From: Paenibacillus terrae
GTDB taxonomy: Bacteria; Bacillota; Bacilli; Paenibacillales; Paenibacillaceae
Assembly: GCF_000943545.1 (NCBI RefSeq)
Contig: NZ_JTHP01000028.1
Span: forward strand, 1 to 64,000
Direction of reading: 5' to 3'
Length of the DNA stretch: 64,000 bases
Part shown: positions 10,416 to 18,745 of the stretch, in pieces
Layout of the letters: every line of letters begins with the position of its first letter
How positions within the stretch are numbered: the stretch's first letter is position 1
Translations under genes and position numbers: made by a program
Notes under the pieces: model-generated
The model's database searches: none
Seen by the model: only the letters and a program-made list of their open reading frames with translations
Told to the model about the DNA's origin: nothing

Positions 10416-12719
10416 GTGTCGATAAAAATCAAAATTACGATCATTTTGTCGGGGTCCGTTCTGTTCATCCTTTTGTTAAATATTGCACTCAACTATTACA
10501 CGACCCACGAAAATTTAAGAAGTGACAGCGAAACGAAAATGGTTCTGACGGCCAAGACTATTGGAGGTGCCATTGAACAAGCTCAACAAAGCTGGGAGGC
10601 TGTCGACAAGCAGCTTGGATATAATTTGTGGCTCTTTGCCACGCTGGCTGCCAGCAAGCTAGATCCTGATATCGATCATATTACGCAGGAACAACTCGAA
10701 CAGATGACCAAGCGCAGCGGGGATATTGATATTTCCTTGATGGTGCGTGATGGAAAGGGGTATAAGGTCGCCAAATCGTCGAATCCGAAAGAAATCATAT
10801 CTGGCGATCCGTTGACCAGCTATTGGAAAAATGCAGTTGATCAATTATATGAGCATGGACAGGCTGGATTGGTGCATGGTCAACATCTGGAACATTTTTG
10901 GACTGGAGCATTTGACTATACAGGCTCAGATGCCACCCATATTAACAAGTGGGGATTTTATTATGACCAGAAGCGCAACTATATGATCCGAATCTCCTTT
11001 CAGGACAGTGAAGTACAAAATTTTATACCGATTCTCAACCCCGATGAAATCGTAAAGCAAACCCAACAAGTGGATTACCGCATCATGGAGATAACAGGAA
11101 TTAACCCCACAACCTTCGGTGGCGCTACGATGGACAATCATGGAAACGACCGAAAATATTATTACATGTACAATAAGCCTATCCGATTCGGCACTTATCA
11201 ACTAGCGAGGGTGCAGGAGGATCGTTTGGCTGTTTCCAAGGCGATTTTCTCCGGGGAGAGTATTGTACAGGACTGCTATATTAAAGGCCAACGGGTCCTC
11301 GTCAGTTACATACCATTTTATCCGGCTAACCGTGATGCCTATGTCATTCGAATTGTTATGAATTATGATACGATCTCTTCCGTTATTTATAAGCAATTAA
11401 TCAGTCTGATTGCCATTTCTATTGTTTTACTAGAGGTTGTGATCATTGGCAGTTATGTGCTGGCAAGCTTGTTTGTCCGTCCAATTCAGTCGATATTGGG
11501 AAAAGTGAACGAGATGGCCGATGGCCATTTTGACACACGGCTACAAGTTAAGGGTGGTCATGAGCTTGCACAACTAGGTGAGCGCATCAATGCGATGGCC
11601 TATAACCTTGGGATGTATACACGGAGACTCGAACAGATGTATGAGGAGAACCGTTCTGTTAAGGAGCATTTAGAGTCTGTCATTAATCAGACCGCTGATG
11701 CGATTCATGTGACCGATCAGGAGGAGCGTGTCATCCGGGTCAATCATGCTTTTGAAGCCTTGTACGGCTGGACCAAAAAAGAATTGGTCGGGCGTAAACT
11801 CCAGTTCGTACCGCCACAGCAAGAGGAAGAGTACGAATTTCAGAAGGAAAGATTGCTTCAGGGAGAGAGTATGGTGTCTATTGAGTCCATTCGAATGCGT
11901 AAGGATGGAAGTACGGTAGAGATTAGTATGAGTACATCGCCCATTTTGGATGAAGAAGGCCAAATTCTGGGATTCATCAGCGTCTCGCGGGATATTACAG
12001 GCCGCAACCGGATGGAGGAATTGCTGCGCAGATCGGAGAAGCTGACGACGGTAGGACAACTGGCGGCAGGGGTGGCGCACGAAATTCGTAATCCGCTGAC
12101 CACGCTGCGCGGGTTTCTCCAGTTACAGCAGCAAAATAAAGCGCTGAATCTGAAGCATAACGATATTATGCTGTCCGAGCTGGATCGTATTAATCTGATC
12201 GTTAGCGAATTTTTAATATTGGCAAAGCCGCAGGCTGTACATTTTCAGAAAAAAGATGTGCGCTATATTGTGAGTGACGTTATTTCCTTGCTCGATAGTC
12301 AGGCGCATCTGCTGGGCATTGTGTTCAATCTTGAAGTAACGGAGGAGCCTGCCTTCGTATATGCCGAAGAAAATCAGTTAAAGCAGGTATTCATTAATTT
12401 GCTTAAAAATAGTATGGAGGCCATGAGCAAGGGTGGTACGATAACGATTCATTTGTTCTTGGAGGGAGAAAGCGTTAAAATCTTCATACGGGACCAAGGG
12501 ACGGGCATTCCAGCAGAGATGCTGTCCAAGCTGGGGGAACCTTTTTTCACAAACAAAGAAACAGGTACAGGACTCGGACTTATGGTCAGCCAGCGTATTA
12601 TACAGAGTCATAAAGGCACACTGGATATTGAAAGTATAGAGGGAGAGGGAACGACAGCCCTTGTGCAGCTTCCAACTGCCGAGCCTGAGCAACTGGACGG
12701 GCAGCAGAAGGAAGCGTGA
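10416..12719 (+). CDS. Membrane PAS sensor histidine kinase, sporulation-kinase type
   Basis: A 767-aa membrane histidine kinase. TM1 is at about 8-28, a large extracellular Cache-like sensor at 30-325, TM2 at about 326-352, then HAMP, PAS (about 415-530), HisKA and HATPase_c. The H-box HEIRNPLTTLRGFLQL is the type found in Bacillus sporulation kinases that feed Spo0F. N-box NLLKNSMEAM, G1 DQGTGIP and G2 GTGLGL are intact. No response regulator is adjacent, as is usual for an orphan phosphorelay kinase. The chosen start is GTG with AGAGGTGAG upstream. rluF follows 24 bases after its stop. Confidence 0.9.
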   Translation: MSIKIKITIILSGSVLFILLLNIALNYYTTHENLRSDSETKMVLTAKTIGGAIEQAQQSWEAVDKQLGYNLWLFATLAASKLDPDIDHITQEQLEQMTKRSGDIDISLMVRDGKGYKVAKSSNPKEIISGDPLTSYWKNAVDQLYEHGQAGLVHGQHLEHFWTGAFDYTGSDATHINKWGFYYDQKRNYMIRISFQDSEVQNFIPILNPDEIVKQTQQVDYRIMEITGINPTTFGGATMDNHGNDRKYYYMYNKPIRFGTYQLARVQEDRLAVSKAIFSGESIVQDCYIKGQRVLVSYIPFYPANRDAYVIRIVMNYDTISSVIYKQLISLIAISIVLLEVVIIGSYVLASLFVRPIQSILGKVNEMADGHFDTRLQVKGGHELAQLGERINAMAYNLGMYTRRLEQMYEENRSVKEHLESVINQTADAIHVTDQEERVIRVNHAFEALYGWTKKELVGRKLQFVPPQQEEEYEFQKERLLQGESMVSIESIRMRKDGSTVEISMSTSPILDEEGQILGFISVSRDITGRNRMEELLRRSEKLTTVGQLAAGVAHEIRNPLTTLRGFLQLQQQNKALNLKHNDIMLSELDRINLIVSEFLILAKPQAVHFQKKDVRYIVSDVISLLDSQAHLLGIVFNLEVTEEPAFVYAEENQLKQVFINLLKNSMEAMSKGGTITIHLFLEGESVKIFIRDQGTGIPAEMLSKLGEPFFTNKETGTGLGLMVSQRIIQSHKGTLDIESIEGEGTTALVQLPTAEPEQLDGQQKEA

Positions 12720-12743
12720 CAGTAGAAATGGAGGGTACACAGG

Positions 12744-13445
12744 TTGCGCATTAACAAGTTTATCAGCGAAACCGGTTTTTGCTCGCGCCGGGAGGCGGAC
12801 AAGCTGGTAGAGAGCGGCCGCGTGACGATTAACGGCGAGGTGGCGGTGCTGGGCAGTCAGGCGGAGGAGGGCGACGATGTCCGTGTGAACGGCAAGCCAC
12901 TCCGCGAGAAGTCCGGTCACGTATATATTGCTTTGAACAAGCCGGTGGGGATTACAAGCACGACAGAGAGCCACATTCAAGGGAATGTTGTCGACTTTGT
13001 GGGGCACCCGCAGCGGATTTTTCCAATCGGACGTCTGGATAAAGATTCGGAAGGTCTTATTTTACTTACCAATGACGGAGACATTGTGAATAAGATTTTA
13101 CGGGCGGAAGGCAAGCATGAGAAGGAATATATCGTAACGGTGGATCGACCCGTCACACCATCTTTTGTGCAGGGGATGTCCACAGGTGTAAAAATACTCG
13201 GTCAGCGAACGCTCCCCTGCGAAGTGACGCGTGTATCTGAGTATGTATTCCGCATCATATTGACGGAAGGGAAAAACCGTCAGATCCGGCGCATGTGTGC
13301 TGCCTTCAGCTATGAGGTGAAGAAGCTGCAACGTCTGCGGATTATGAATATTCGATTGGGGTCGCTTCAGAGAGGCGCCTGGCGTGACCTGACAGAGACG
13401 GAGAAGCAGGAGCTAGGTGAGATGCTGAATTATACACTCAGCTAA
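12744..13445 (+). CDS. rluF: 23S rRNA pseudouridine synthase, RluF/RsuA family
   Basis: A 233-aa pseudouridine synthase. An N-terminal S4 RNA-binding domain (residues 1-60, INKFISETGFCSRREAD) precedes the RsuA-type catalytic core. The catalytic aspartate lies in GRLDKDSEGL, and GKNRQIRRM is the conserved late motif. The start is TTG with GGAGGGT upstream. It lies 24 bases after the kinase, so it may share its transcript, although the functions are unrelated. Confidence 0.9.
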   Translation: MRINKFISETGFCSRREADKLVESGRVTINGEVAVLGSQAEEGDDVRVNGKPLREKSGHVYIALNKPVGITSTTESHIQGNVVDFVGHPQRIFPIGRLDKDSEGLILLTNDGDIVNKILRAEGKHEKEYIVTVDRPVTPSFVQGMSTGVKILGQRTLPCEVTRVSEYVFRIILTEGKNRQIRRMCAAFSYEVKKLQRLRIMNIRLGSLQRGAWRDLTETEKQELGEMLNYTLS

Positions 13446-13520
13446 ACCTGAGGGCTTCTCATGGCTGATAGATGGCAGGGCAATGGATAGGACAAGGGGC
13501 AGAGTGGAATAGCACAATGA

Positions 13521-13558
13521 AAAGGCACCAGCTGCATAAAAAATGCGGCGGTGCCTTT
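13521..13558. terminator. Bidirectional terminator between rluF and motB
   Basis: AAAGGCACC/GGTGCCTTT arms enclose an A-rich loop and serve the two convergent genes. Confidence 0.75.
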
Positions 13559-13579
13559 GTCTATATAACATATACATAA

Positions 13580-14419
13580 TCAACCTTCATTCGAGCTTGA
13601 GGTAGGACTGATAACTTGTGTGCCGTTCTGATATTTACGTAGTACGGAAATTTCGACACGGCGGTTTTTGGAGCGTCCTTGACCATCCTGATTGCTTGCT
13701 AGTGGACGATACTCACCATAACCGATGGATACAAATTTGGTTGGATCAAGCTGCGGATTGAGCAGCAAAATGCGCAAGAAATTCAGAGATCGTTTGGCAC
13801 TCAAATCAAAGTTGGACGGAAACTGACTATTGGAAATCGGCACATTATCTGTATGGCCTGATACGATGACATCATATCCGGGAAATTGCTGGAGCATGCT
13901 GGAGATGGACTTGGCCAGCTTTCGTGCTTCCGGTTTTACCTCAGCCTGACCCGATGAAAACAAGGCGTTATCGCTAATGGTGATCATGAGCTGGGATTGG
14001 TTCAGCTTCGTATTGAGCAGCGGAGTCAGACCATTATTTTCAATATACTGATCCATCTGCTTTTTGAGCTTTTTCAAATCTTCTTCTTCCCGCTGGGCGA
14101 GTTGCTTTTGCAGTTCAGCCGTAGAAGTGGCTTTAGACTTTATAGGTTGTGTTACCTGTTCTTTATTTTTGCCCATATCTGCGGATTGTGACGATGGATT
14201 GGCGGCAGAGTGATCCAGTATGCCGGTGCCGCCACTAAAAGCCGCACTCATGGATTGAGCCATAGTTTCAAATTTTTTGGCGTCGATCGCACTCATCCCG
14301 AATAAGACGATGAAAAGAGCTAGCAGAAGGGTCATCAAGTCGGAATATGGCAACAGCCAGCTTTCGTCGGCATGCTCCTCGTGCGGTTCATGTCTTTTTT
14401 TACTCACCGGAATCCCCAT
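13580..14419 (-). CDS. motB: Flagellar motor stator protein MotB
   Basis: Stator subunit that anchors the proton channel to peptidoglycan, about 279 aa. A short cytoplasmic start is followed by one membrane helix (LMTLLLALFIVLFGMS) that carries the ion-binding aspartate region just before it (PYSDLM). A C-terminal OmpA-like domain contains SGHTDNVPI and NRRVEI for wall binding. An ATG at 14419 and a GTG at 14407 are both possible starts; both overlap the end of motA, indicating translational coupling. Confidence 0.93.
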   Translation of the reverse strand: MGIPVSKKRHEPHEEHADESWLLPYSDLMTLLLALFIVLFGMSAIDAKKFETMAQSMSAAFSGGTGILDHSAANPSSQSADMGKNKEQVTQPIKSKATSTAELQKQLAQREEEDLKKLKKQMDQYIENNGLTPLLNTKLNQSQLMITISDNALFSSGQAEVKPEARKLAKSISSMLQQFPGYDVIVSGHTDNVPISNSQFPSNFDLSAKRSLNFLRILLLNPQLDPTKFVSIGYGEYRPLASNQDGQGRSKNRRVEISVLRKYQNGTQVISPTSSSNEG

Positions 14420-15194
14420 CCTTCTTGGTCAGGGTAGCCCGTTCGGTTGGAGTCAGGAATATCGTCAGCTTCTGGCTGATCGCAATGGTGGATATACCTG
14501 ATTGAATTGAGAGCAGGCCTTCGACCATCATCAATTTAAGCTCCACTTCTTTTTTGGATAACCGTTTCAGCTTATTGGACATTGGATGCCACAGGACATA
14601 ACCTGTAAAAATACCAAGCAACGTCGCAATAAAGGCTGCCGCGATGGCATGAGACAGCTTGGCCATGTCACTAAGATCGGCCAGAGCGGCAATCAGACCT
14701 ACGACGGCACCGAGTACCCCGAGCGTTGGAGCGTACATACCAGCCTGAGAGAAAATCAGCGCGCCGGAGCGGTGTCGATCCTCGGTGGCGTTAATGTCCT
14801 CCATTAGAACATCCCGCACGAATTCCTGATCATTACCATCAATAATCATACGCATACCACCACGCATAAAGGGATCGTCGATCTCCTCTACCTTGGATTC
14901 CAGCGCAAGCAGACCTTCGCGACGGGTAATGGATGCCCATTCGGTAAACGTGCCGATGAGCTCTTTACGGTCCAAAAGCTTTTGTTCCGTGAAAATAACC
15001 TTGAACAGTTTTGGAATCCGTTTGATTTCTTCCATCGGGAAGGCCATAAAAATACTTGCTGCCGTTCCGACAAAAATAATCATGTAAGCAGCGGGGTTGT
15101 TGACCAAGTTGATTACTGGCGCGCCTTTGAGAATCATCCCGACGACCAATGACACAATCCCGAGTACAAGTCCGATAATGGTTGAAATTTGCAT
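14400..15194 (-). CDS. motA: Flagellar motor stator protein MotA
   Basis: Stator proton-channel subunit, 264 aa from the ATG at 15194 (GAGGTG about 5 bases upstream; in-frame starts further out lack a site). Four membrane helices are visible, at about residues 5-25, 33-50, 148-170 and 180-205. The cytoplasmic loop between helices 2 and 3 carries the charged residues that contact FliG. The gene overlaps motB and is divergent from the gene at 15382. Confidence 0.93.
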   Translation of the reverse strand: MQISTIIGLVLGIVSLVVGMILKGAPVINLVNNPAAYMIIFVGTAASIFMAFPMEEIKRIPKLFKVIFTEQKLLDRKELIGTFTEWASITRREGLLALESKVEEIDDPFMRGGMRMIIDGNDQEFVRDVLMEDINATEDRHRSGALIFSQAGMYAPTLGVLGAVVGLIAALADLSDMAKLSHAIAAAFIATLLGIFTGYVLWHPMSNKLKRLSKKEVELKLMMVEGLLSIQSGISTIAISQKLTIFLTPTERATLTKKDGDSGE

Positions 15195-15381
15195 GATACA
15201 CCTCATCCATGAGAATAGATTTTGAATCCTTTCATGCCGCCGGGGTCGTCCTTGCCCCAGGCACGTCATTACAAGACGGATTATAGTATTTATCGACAAA
15301 ACTCTCTTTTTTGTTAAGTACGAATTTCCGGTATAATAAGGTGATTATGTAATGAATGGTGGAAGAATTGGAGGAAATGGC

Positions 15382-15675
15382 ATGGGAGTGAAGCACGGAC
15401 GGGAGTATGAACAAATTTTGAACGATTTGACAGAGGCTGTGGGACGCATTCCAGATAGCTATGAATTTTTCGAAATGGAAGCAGAAGATTGGGACAGGCT
15501 GGACCCGGCAGGGCGTCAGGAAGTCAATGAAGCGCTGGCTGAAGACCTGTTTTATGCACTGAGTACAGAGCCCGTTATCACTGTGGGCAGCGGCGTTGTC
15601 ATCTATGAACCGGAGCAGCACCGTATCTATGTGCTCATTGGAGATGAGGAGTTGACGTCGGTACCTTTGATTTGA
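15382..15675 (+). CDS. Hypothetical acidic protein
   Basis: A 97-aa acidic protein from the ATG at 15382, with GGAGG 7 bases upstream. There is no signal peptide or membrane helix. A helical first half ends in EALAEDLFYALS, followed by a beta-rich second half. I do not recognise a family. A possible promoter lies upstream with TATAAT at about 15333-15338 in the context CCGGTATAAT. Confidence 0.65.
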   Translation: MGVKHGREYEQILNDLTEAVGRIPDSYEFFEMEAEDWDRLDPAGRQEVNEALAEDLFYALSTEPVITVGSGVVIYEPEQHRIYVLIGDEELTSVPLI

Positions 15676-15793
15676 GCAGGCCGTTTTATAGATTTATCAA
15701 CGGGGCCGTGGTAATATGGACACCAATATATCGTAGTTTTGGTCGCATTCAAGCGGCTGAAAGGCTTCCGTATAAACAGGGAGGAGTCGTATC

Positions 15794-16093
15794 ATGCCTT
15801 TTACACAAGAAGAGATTGAAGCACATCTGGAGAAGCTGGAGGGCTGGGAACTGGAGGAAGGACGATGGATTGTCCGGAAATATAATTTTTCCAGTTTTAT
15901 GAAAGGGATTGCATTCGTGGATGAAGTTGCTGCTATATCGGAAGCATTTAATCATCATCCATTTATTACGATTGATTATAAGACCGTGACCCTGCGTTTA
16001 ACCTCCTGGGATGACGGTGGCATTATGGCCGTGGATATTAAGGAAGCCCAACAATATAATGAAGCTTTTGAGAAAATGCGTAGCAGTCATTGA
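15794..16093 (+). CDS. phhB: Pterin-4a-carbinolamine dehydratase
   Basis: A 99-aa PCD/DCoH-fold protein. It dehydrates 4a-hydroxytetrahydrobiopterin and supports pterin recycling for aromatic amino-acid hydroxylases. The active-site signature is HHPFITIDYKTVTLRL, with the paired histidines, followed by the conserved tryptophan in TSWDDGG. RBS GGGAGGAG lies 8 bases before ATG. No pterin-dependent hydroxylase is in the window, so its in vivo substrate is not evident. Confidence 0.9.
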   Translation: MPFTQEEIEAHLEKLEGWELEEGRWIVRKYNFSSFMKGIAFVDEVAAISEAFNHHPFITIDYKTVTLRLTSWDDGGIMAVDIKEAQQYNEAFEKMRSSH

Positions 16094-16114
16094 GCTAATC
16101 GTGGCCTACCGTAT

Positions 16115-16170
16115 GATAAAAGCGCCTTCGATATACAACAATGCAGTTGTATGCCGAAGGCGCTTTTATC
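16115..16170. terminator. Strong bidirectional terminator
   Basis: A long stem with 16-base outer arms (GATAAAAGCGCCTTCG and its complement) plus an inner TACAACA/TGTTGTA-type pairing. It separates the convergent dehydratase and acetyltransferase genes. Confidence 0.85.
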
Positions 16171-16675
16171 ATAGAACACGAGGCTGGTGGTCAGGATGAT
16201 ACACCATACAATGAAACGGCTTCTTGCCATCGGGAGTCTGACGTTCATAGGTATCCGTAAGCTCAAATCCGGCTGCCTTGTAAGCCCGGATGGCGCGCCC
16301 ATTCCAGGTCAGCACCTCCAGATCAATTTCATTCTCAGGGTTGCGTCGTCTGGCTTCCTCGGCAATAGCACGGACAAATTCGGCGCCTCTGCCATGCCCG
16401 CACAATCCGGGATGCATTCCCAGACCCAGCCGGGTCACGCCAATCATCGGGAAATATTGAGCAAATCCGGTTAGTATGTTCTCGTCATCCAGTACGGCTA
16501 CATATTGCTCCTGGCGGAGCGTGGGGCTTCCAAATTCGACCTCAAGCGCCTTCATTTGTTCCCAAGGTAGCCAGCCGTATATATTGTAGGGTGGATCATA
16601 GCGCCACTCACATATCGCAGCCGCCTGCTGCTCGTCCATCGGCACGATTCGGTAGTTAGATATTGAGGCCGGCAT
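16169..16675 (-). CDS. GNAT N-acetyltransferase
   Basis: A 168-aa GCN5-related acetyltransferase. The acetyl-CoA pyrophosphate loop lies around LGMHPGLCGHGRGAEF, and NGRAIRAYKAAGF is the typical late helix. RBS GGAGGATG lies 9 bases before ATG. Substrate unknown. The gap between 16676 and 16912 holds a 15-base imperfect palindrome near 16768 and no gene that I can support. Confidence 0.85.
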   Translation of the reverse strand: MPASISNYRIVPMDEQQAAAICEWRYDPPYNIYGWLPWEQMKALEVEFGSPTLRQEQYVAVLDDENILTGFAQYFPMIGVTRLGLGMHPGLCGHGRGAEFVRAIAEEARRRNPENEIDLEVLTWNGRAIRAYKAAGFELTDTYERQTPDGKKPFHCMVYHPDHQPRVL

Positions 16676-16912
16676 GTTTTCCCATCCTCCTTTTACAAGT
16701 ACTTAAACTATTAACAACAGATTGTAGACAAGTTGCAGGGGATTGGCAAGCGTGTTTATTTCATACCCAAGTCGGGTATACATTCAATAAGAAGGCTTTA
16801 CTGCTCATATGCTCCCCCGCCGTGACGGTAAAACCGACGATGTTCGCAAAAACTGAAACCTTTTGAGGTGTCAGTTCGTCAGTAAAGTTAACGTTTCTGA
16901 TGTTGCGGACAT

Positions 16913-16954
16913 AAAAAACCGCAATTCGATTCCGGCCAGAATCCAATTGCGGCT
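16913..16954 (-). terminator. Terminator of the NlpC/P60 gene
   Basis: Read on the minus strand, CCGCAATT/AATTGCGG arms with an 18-base loop are followed by six T. Confidence 0.8.
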
Positions 16955-16977
16955 CAGGTTAGCTTGCTGTTCGTTAG

Positions 16978-17478
16978 TTATTCTACGTTGTCGTCATCAG
17001 GAGTTTCAGAAGCTACAGCGTGGTAAGCATCTGTGCTCATAATTCTTTTGGCACCGACATATCGGTTAGCGTAATAATTTTCGTTCAGTGAGCTAACAAC
17101 TACACCACGTGAAGATGAGGAGTGGGCAAATTTCCCTTCACCCATGAAGATACCTACATGGGAAATGCCTCTACCTGTGGTGTTGAAGAACACCAGGTCT
17201 CCAGGTCTCATTTCATCGCGGGATACGGAAGATCCCATTTTGAATTGTGATCCGGATTGATGCGGCAGTTTAATTCCCAGTTTTTGATATACATACATTG
17301 TGAAGCCGGAGCAATCGAATCCGTCGAGTGTAGTGCCTCCGCTTCTGTAGCTCGTTCCTTTGGTATCTTGGATGACCTGGTCCATCTTGGAGTCTGCAAA
17401 TGCACTGCCGCCACCGAATGTAAAAGATGTAAAGGCAATGGCAAGACCCATGGCTGCGATTGTTAGTTTCTTCTTCAA
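16978..17478 (-). CDS. Secreted NlpC/P60 cell-wall endopeptidase
   Basis: A 166-aa secreted hydrolase that cuts peptidoglycan stem peptides (gamma-D-Glu-diamino acid bond type). The signal peptide is at residues 1-29, with cleavage after AFA. The catalytic Cys is in FDCSGF, the His in SHVGIFMG, and a third polar residue is His in FAHSSS. The start is TTG with GGAAGGGG upstream. The leader is a c-di-AMP riboswitch, which fits the known link between c-di-AMP, turgor and wall hydrolase expression. An acidic tail (PDDDNVE) ends the protein. Confidence 0.92.
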   Translation of the reverse strand: MKKKLTIAAMGLAIAFTSFTFGGGSAFADSKMDQVIQDTKGTSYRSGGTTLDGFDCSGFTMYVYQKLGIKLPHQSGSQFKMGSSVSRDEMRPGDLVFFNTTGRGISHVGIFMGEGKFAHSSSSRGVVVSSLNENYYANRYVGAKRIMSTDAYHAVASETPDDDNVE

Positions 17479-17497
17479 AAAAAATATACCCCTTCCA

Positions 17498-17622
17498 ATG
17501 CCTGCGAGGTTAGCTTAAGGATTCGGTAGAAGGTTCCCCTATGACCACTCTGTTGCGAGATCAATTCACCCAAACTGGTTCCCCCGCTTCCTAGGTGCCA
17601 GGAATTAGGCTTAACTTAAGAT
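17498..17622 (-). promoter_or_regulatory. c-di-AMP riboswitch (ydaO-yuaA leader)
   Basis: On the minus strand the leader shows the conserved blocks of this class in order: CTTAA near 17620, AGCGGGGGAACC near 17585, GGGTGAATTGAT near 17565, AGGGGAACC near 17540, CCGAATCC near 17520, and AGCTAACCTCGCAGGC near 17505. The aptamer ends about 20 bases before the start of an NlpC/P60 gene, the classic downstream gene. Binding of c-di-AMP is known to switch such genes off. Confidence 0.9.
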
Positions 17623-17768
17623 GTGCACCTTGGAGAGCAGTATTCACGATAACGATGTTTTTAAGGTAAAGGTTACAATAAAGATTACAAAGTTGTTACT
17701 ATCAGTTCACTGCGATTATTGTAACAAAGTTGGCTGGCTTTGGCAAATGTTTCATCGCAAAAAGTTAC

Positions 17769-17807
17769 AAAAAAATCTGCTCCCTTTATCGCGGGAACAG
17801 ATTTTGT
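17769..17807 (-). terminator. Terminator of the membrane-protein gene
   Basis: AAAATCTG/CAGATTTT arms with inner GC pairs; on the minus strand the hairpin is followed by a T-run. Confidence 0.7.
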
Positions 17808-17906
17808 TAAGAGTATTCAGTTATGTGCCATTTTCATGGATAGGAATGGATATAGATAGTCGCCTTTCGACAGCCAGAAATTGCTCAGGAGGAACGGAGT
17901 GGGGGT

Positions 17907-18734
17907 TCAACCTCTGCCGGAGATATCGGTATGCCATAGGCGGTACTGTGAACTGATGTGCCATAGCCTGACCAGACTGGTAACAAAATGATACGTTTGC
18001 TGGAGAATGAGTGCCAGCATGCCAGTCCAAATCATCGCCACCGTGCCGAATAGACCAAGGACAAGCAGCACACCTGCGCCGAGCAGAAGCGAAATACCGA
18101 TAGCCGGGAGGATTTGGCGAAAGAAGGCGAGCAGCGACGACAGTATGGCGTGACCACCTACGGTGCCTAACTGCATGTACAGGATGCACTGGCGGATGAA
18201 CCAGCCATAGGCGATCCAACCGATGGCATAGGGCAGCACATGCAGCAGATAGGCGGGAGATTGCAGCGCCCCGGCTACGATAGGGTAGAGCCTCGGCACC
18301 ACCCAGAAAGCAGGGAGCAGCAAGAGCCCAAGCTCGATGACGTAATAGATCAGCGATGATAAACCATGACGTTTCATTCCACGGAAAAAAGACAGACTTT
18401 GCGGCTCGGTCGCATGGGTGTGCAGACTTTGGTATATTCCCGCCCGGATGAAGGGGGTAATCAGTATACGCAGCACCGTTGCCCCCAGTAGTATCCACAG
18501 ATACATATGAACCTCTCGGTTGTCTGTCAGGGCAATCTGGCTCTCCATCCAAAACAAGGTCTGCCCCAGTTCATTTTGACCCTGATCAGGGTAGCGCAGT
18601 AGCAGGGGAGTAACGGCGGATTGTACCACCCGATAGAGAAAAACGCCCCATAGCAGTCGATACAGAAACAGAATGATGACAATATAAAATTGTATGCGCA
18701 CAAGCGCCCAGCCTTCTTTTATAACGGTACGCAT
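17907..18734 (-). CDS. Multi-pass membrane protein of unknown function
   Basis: A 275-aa protein with about six hydrophobic helices (for example residues 13-33, 77-97, 125-150, 160-180, 205-235) and a charged C-terminus. I see no catalytic motif. It starts 11 bases after the M1 peptidase gene, with GAGGTG before ATG, so the two form an operon. A role in membrane or surface homeostasis with the peptidase is only inference. Confidence 0.8.
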   Translation of the reverse strand: MRTVIKEGWALVRIQFYIVIILFLYRLLWGVFLYRVVQSAVTPLLLRYPDQGQNELGQTLFWMESQIALTDNREVHMYLWILLGATVLRILITPFIRAGIYQSLHTHATEPQSLSFFRGMKRHGLSSLIYYVIELGLLLLPAFWVVPRLYPIVAGALQSPAYLLHVLPYAIGWIAYGWFIRQCILYMQLGTVGGHAILSSLLAFFRQILPAIGISLLLGAGVLLVLGLFGTVAMIWTGMLALILQQTYHFVTSLVRLWHISSQYRLWHTDISGRG

Positions 18735-18745
18735 CTATAGACACC

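Noticed and set aside
16762..16790. Palindromic TACCC...GGGTA element
   Set aside because: Short and imperfect, with no promoter or gene start nearby to give it meaning.
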